The notes below the pieces were generated by a model. It saw only the letters and a list, made by a program, of their open reading frames with translations, was not told the DNA's origin and did not search any database. Source: Emcibacter sp. (lineage in GTDB: Bacteria; Pseudomonadota; Alphaproteobacteria; Sphingomonadales; Emcibacteraceae). Taken from it: a stretch of DNA of 6,925 nt. How positions within the stretch are numbered: the stretch's first letter is position 1; each line of letters begins with the position of its first letter. The DNA is taken from assembly GCA_023142175.1 (NCBI GenBank), contig JAGLJX010000287.1:1-6925 (forward strand), written 5' to 3'. The position numbers and the translations under genes are program-made. Below are positions 5,011 through 6,925 of the stretch, piece by piece.

Positions 5011-6925
5011 TTAGAACCGCTGAGTAGCCGCTACATAGATAACACGTCCTCTAATATCGTGCACGGTATCATCAAAGCCCGGACGTTGGCGGAAACCAAG
5101 TGTCGGCGGTACACGATTAAAGACATTGTTGGCACCGATGGAGAGTTGCGTAGGATGTTGCATCCACGAACTGTCAAGCGTCAGGGCATATTGTAAATCA
5201 AGTGTTGTATGACTAGCCACGACGTCACCGTTTGCATCATTTATATAGCTATCAATGTAACGTACTGTACCACTTATCTGATGAGGTCCGCTTGCAAGTT
5301 GACCGCCGAGGTTAACGCGCCACTCAGGGAGCGAGCGGAATGGATTACGAGAATTACGGTTTCCTACAATATCCTGAAAATCATCACCTTCTTCGGCTTG
5401 ATATTTGAAACTGTTAATCCAACTTGCACCGGCTGTTAGGCTGGCGTCGAAGCTATCACCCAAGGGAAATTCATAATTTACTGTGAAATCCAGACCATTG
5501 GTTTTAACACGCGCTGTATTTACAAAGAATGTGGTTACGCGTCTAATACTACCACCGGAATCACGCTCAATTCGGGGATCATTAGGGATACCGTCGGCAG
5601 CACAGTCATTTTCGATAATAGCCTGAGCTCCCTCATCCGGTGAAATCAAGTCTTTATAATCAAAGTTCCAATAGTCCACAACAACACTCAAACCTTGTGC
5701 TGGTTGTAATATGAAGCCAACATTAAAGTTTGATGCAGATTGCGGGCCCAAATCAGGACTACCCTTTTGCAGTAATTCTCCTACAATTGATGAACCGCCA
5801 GAACCACAAGTCAATGTACCCGTGTTTGGGTCAACGACAGCTGAATCATCGAATAGACCACGAGATACCGACTCGCTTTGCTGCCGAATTGTTGGTGCTT
5901 GGAAGGATGTTCCCCAAGAACCACGAATTGCGAACCAATCAGTTACGTCATAACGCGCCGCGATCTTAGGATCCGTAGTGCTACCACCTTGGTCTCCATA
6001 ATCTTCATAACGTAATGCGATTTGGACTTCGAGATCCTCTGTAATTGGCAAGATTGCCTCGCCGAATACCGACATAACATCCTGCTCGCCATCTGAAGGA
6101 AACTTAGGTGATCTATCATTGGAGCCTGCTGCAGCTCTAAGGGAATCAGGCGTGAAGGCAAATGATTCTTCGCGGTATTGGGCACCTACAGCAACGCCTA
6201 CAGTGCCGCCGCTCATATCAAAAAGTTCCCCTGTCACAAGGCCGTCGATGACTGTCTGAGCAGATACGTAGTTGTTATCTGCTGAGGTATATAGATTGTC
6301 CAATACAGCCTGAGTATTCCCCGCAACGCTGACACCGTCTTTAGGTGAAATAAGTCCGGGTGTCGCTAAAGAAGAACCAAAGGGGTTCCATGTTCCATCC
6401 AACGCTGTCTGATTAATATTGTCAGCAATAAAACTAAACGGCTCTTGTTCTGTGCGTCTTGCATCCGAATGAGCGTAGGAAACTTGCGCATCCCATATAT
6501 CATTAATTTCATATGAAACACCGCCAACAACGCGCCAGTAATCTATATTCAAAGTTCTAGGGTATGGTTCATTATCTTTGCCATTTAAATCTGCTCCTAA
6601 TGGGCGACATACACAGACAACATCGACTGCCGTATGTAGCGCATTGTCCCACTGTGATGGGTCGATATAGGTAAGACCAGTGGCTGCCGCCGGGTCGGCG
6701 ACGAAGAAGTTAAATGGATGGTCGCCCGGAACTAAAATAGCGCCGTTTTCAACGAGACCATTCCTAAACAGCCCTGGCCCTCTGGTCCGTTCGACTTTGT
6801 TGCGTGACATATGAGCTTCTGCAAAGACATTTATCCTATCCGAGACATCATAATCAAATTCAGAAAATACCTGATATCTTTGCTCTCCCTGAATGACCGA
6901 GACTTGATCGAAAAAGTCGTGTCGG
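5011..6925 (-). CDS. TonB-dependent receptor, C-terminal part (5' end beyond window)
   Basis: The reading frame stays open from the window edge to the stop at 5013-5011, about 637 codons. The ATG at 6810 is not the real start: the 38 codons before it read as barrel sequence (YQVFSEFDYDVSDRINVFAEAH), so the signal peptide, TonB box and plug lie outside the window. What is present is a beta-barrel. Numbering from that internal Met, recognisable parts are a strand pair at 241-268, the RGSWGTSFQAPTIRQ segment (296-310), SPDLGPQSASNFNVGF (351-366) typical of the region after it, LDLQYALTL near 537, SIGANNVFN (557-565), and a C-terminal F after RGRVIYVAATQ, the classic outer-membrane sorting end. 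Its cysteines are C66/C68 (CVC), C335 and C403. It belongs to the large-barrel TBDR type common in alpha- and gammaproteobacteria. The substrate is unknown. A strong terminator follows, so it is not co-transcribed with the other receptor. Confidence 0.93.
   Translation of the reverse strand, partial: RHDFFDQVSVIQGEQRYQVFSEFDYDVSDRINVFAEAHMSRNKVERTRGPGLFRNGLVENGAILVPGDHPFNFFVADPAAATGLTYIDPSQWDNALHTAVDVVCVCRPLGADLNGKDNEPYPRTLNIDYWRVVGGVSYEINDIWDAQVSYAHSDARRTEQEPFSFIADNINQTALDGTWNPFGSSLATPGLISPKDGVSVAGNTQAVLDNLYTSADNNYVSAQTVIDGLVTGELFDMSGGTVGVAVGAQYREESFAFTPDSLRAAAGSNDRSPKFPSDGEQDVMSVFGEAILPITEDLEVQIALRYEDYGDQGGSTTDPKIAARYDVTDWFAIRGSWGTSFQAPTIRQQSESVSRGLFDDSAVVDPNTGTLTCGSGGSSIVGELLQKGSPDLGPQSASNFNVGFILQPAQGLSVVVDYWNFDYKDLISPDEGAQAIIENDCAADGIPNDPRIERDSGGSIRRVTTFFVNTARVKTNGLDFTVNYEFPLGDSFDASLTAGASWINSFKYQAEEGDDFQDIVGNRNSRNPFRSLPEWRVNLGGQLASGPHQISGTVRYIDSYINDANGDVVASHTTLDLQYALTLDSSWMQHPTQLSIGANNVFNRVPPTLGFRQRPGFDDTVHDIRGRVIYVAATQRF

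Noticed and set aside
5209..6185. Short frames on both strands within the partial TBDR
   Set aside because: All lie in other frames of a continuous, clearly recognisable beta-barrel coding region.
6810..6810. ATG at 6810 as the start of the second TBDR
   Set aside because: The same frame remains open to the window edge and encodes barrel-like sequence before this Met, and a protein starting here would lack signal peptide and plug.
1..6925. CRISPR array, tRNA, rRNA or riboswitch
   Set aside because: No regularly spaced repeats, no cloverleaf-type sequence with conserved tRNA arms, and no recognisable riboswitch core were seen in the short intergenic regions.

Overview
The window comes from a Gram-negative bacterium with a TonB system. 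It holds one complete TonB-dependent outer-membrane receptor (TBDR) and a second that runs off the edge. The receptor style (TonB box of the form DIVVTGSR, large barrels with paired-cysteine loops) and an IS6-family transposase remnant (HRHRFHPDIIRQAIWLYFRF...SYRDVEELLTERGIDV) suggest an alphaproteobacterium, possibly marine and of low to moderate GC. This assignment is an inference. Every gene I can support lies on the minus strand, and the plus-strand reading frames look like antisense shadows.

Layout, in the direction of transcription (high to low coordinates). (1) 6925-5011: the C-terminal ~637 codons of a TBDR whose signal peptide and plug lie beyond the window. A strong hairpin terminator follows at 4937-4906. 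(2) 4799-4611: a broken IS6-family transposase that keeps only the N-terminal DNA-binding part, with featureless sequence around it. (3) 4566-1: a probable three-gene operon. It encodes a small DUF2946-like secreted or anchored protein with a His/Cys cluster (4566-4138), a complete 891-aa TBDR (4036-1361), and a PepSY-associated transmembrane protein (1304 to beyond position 1). The last has at least 434 residues in two tandem copies of the same ~235-residue module. Intergenic gaps are 101 and 56 bases, and each gap carries an inverted repeat.

The operon reads as a metal or metal-chelate acquisition unit. The TBDR would bring a substrate across the outer membrane using TonB. The PepSY-TM protein in the inner membrane would process or reduce it, as the FoxB/PiuB-type PepSY proteins are thought to do for ferric siderophores. 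The DUF2946-like protein would handle metal in the periplasm. The substrate (iron chelate, copper or other) cannot be read from the sequence. I found no clearly new type of system. The most interesting points are the duplicated PepSY module with its conserved histidine pairs and the DUF2946-TBDR-PepSY gene set.
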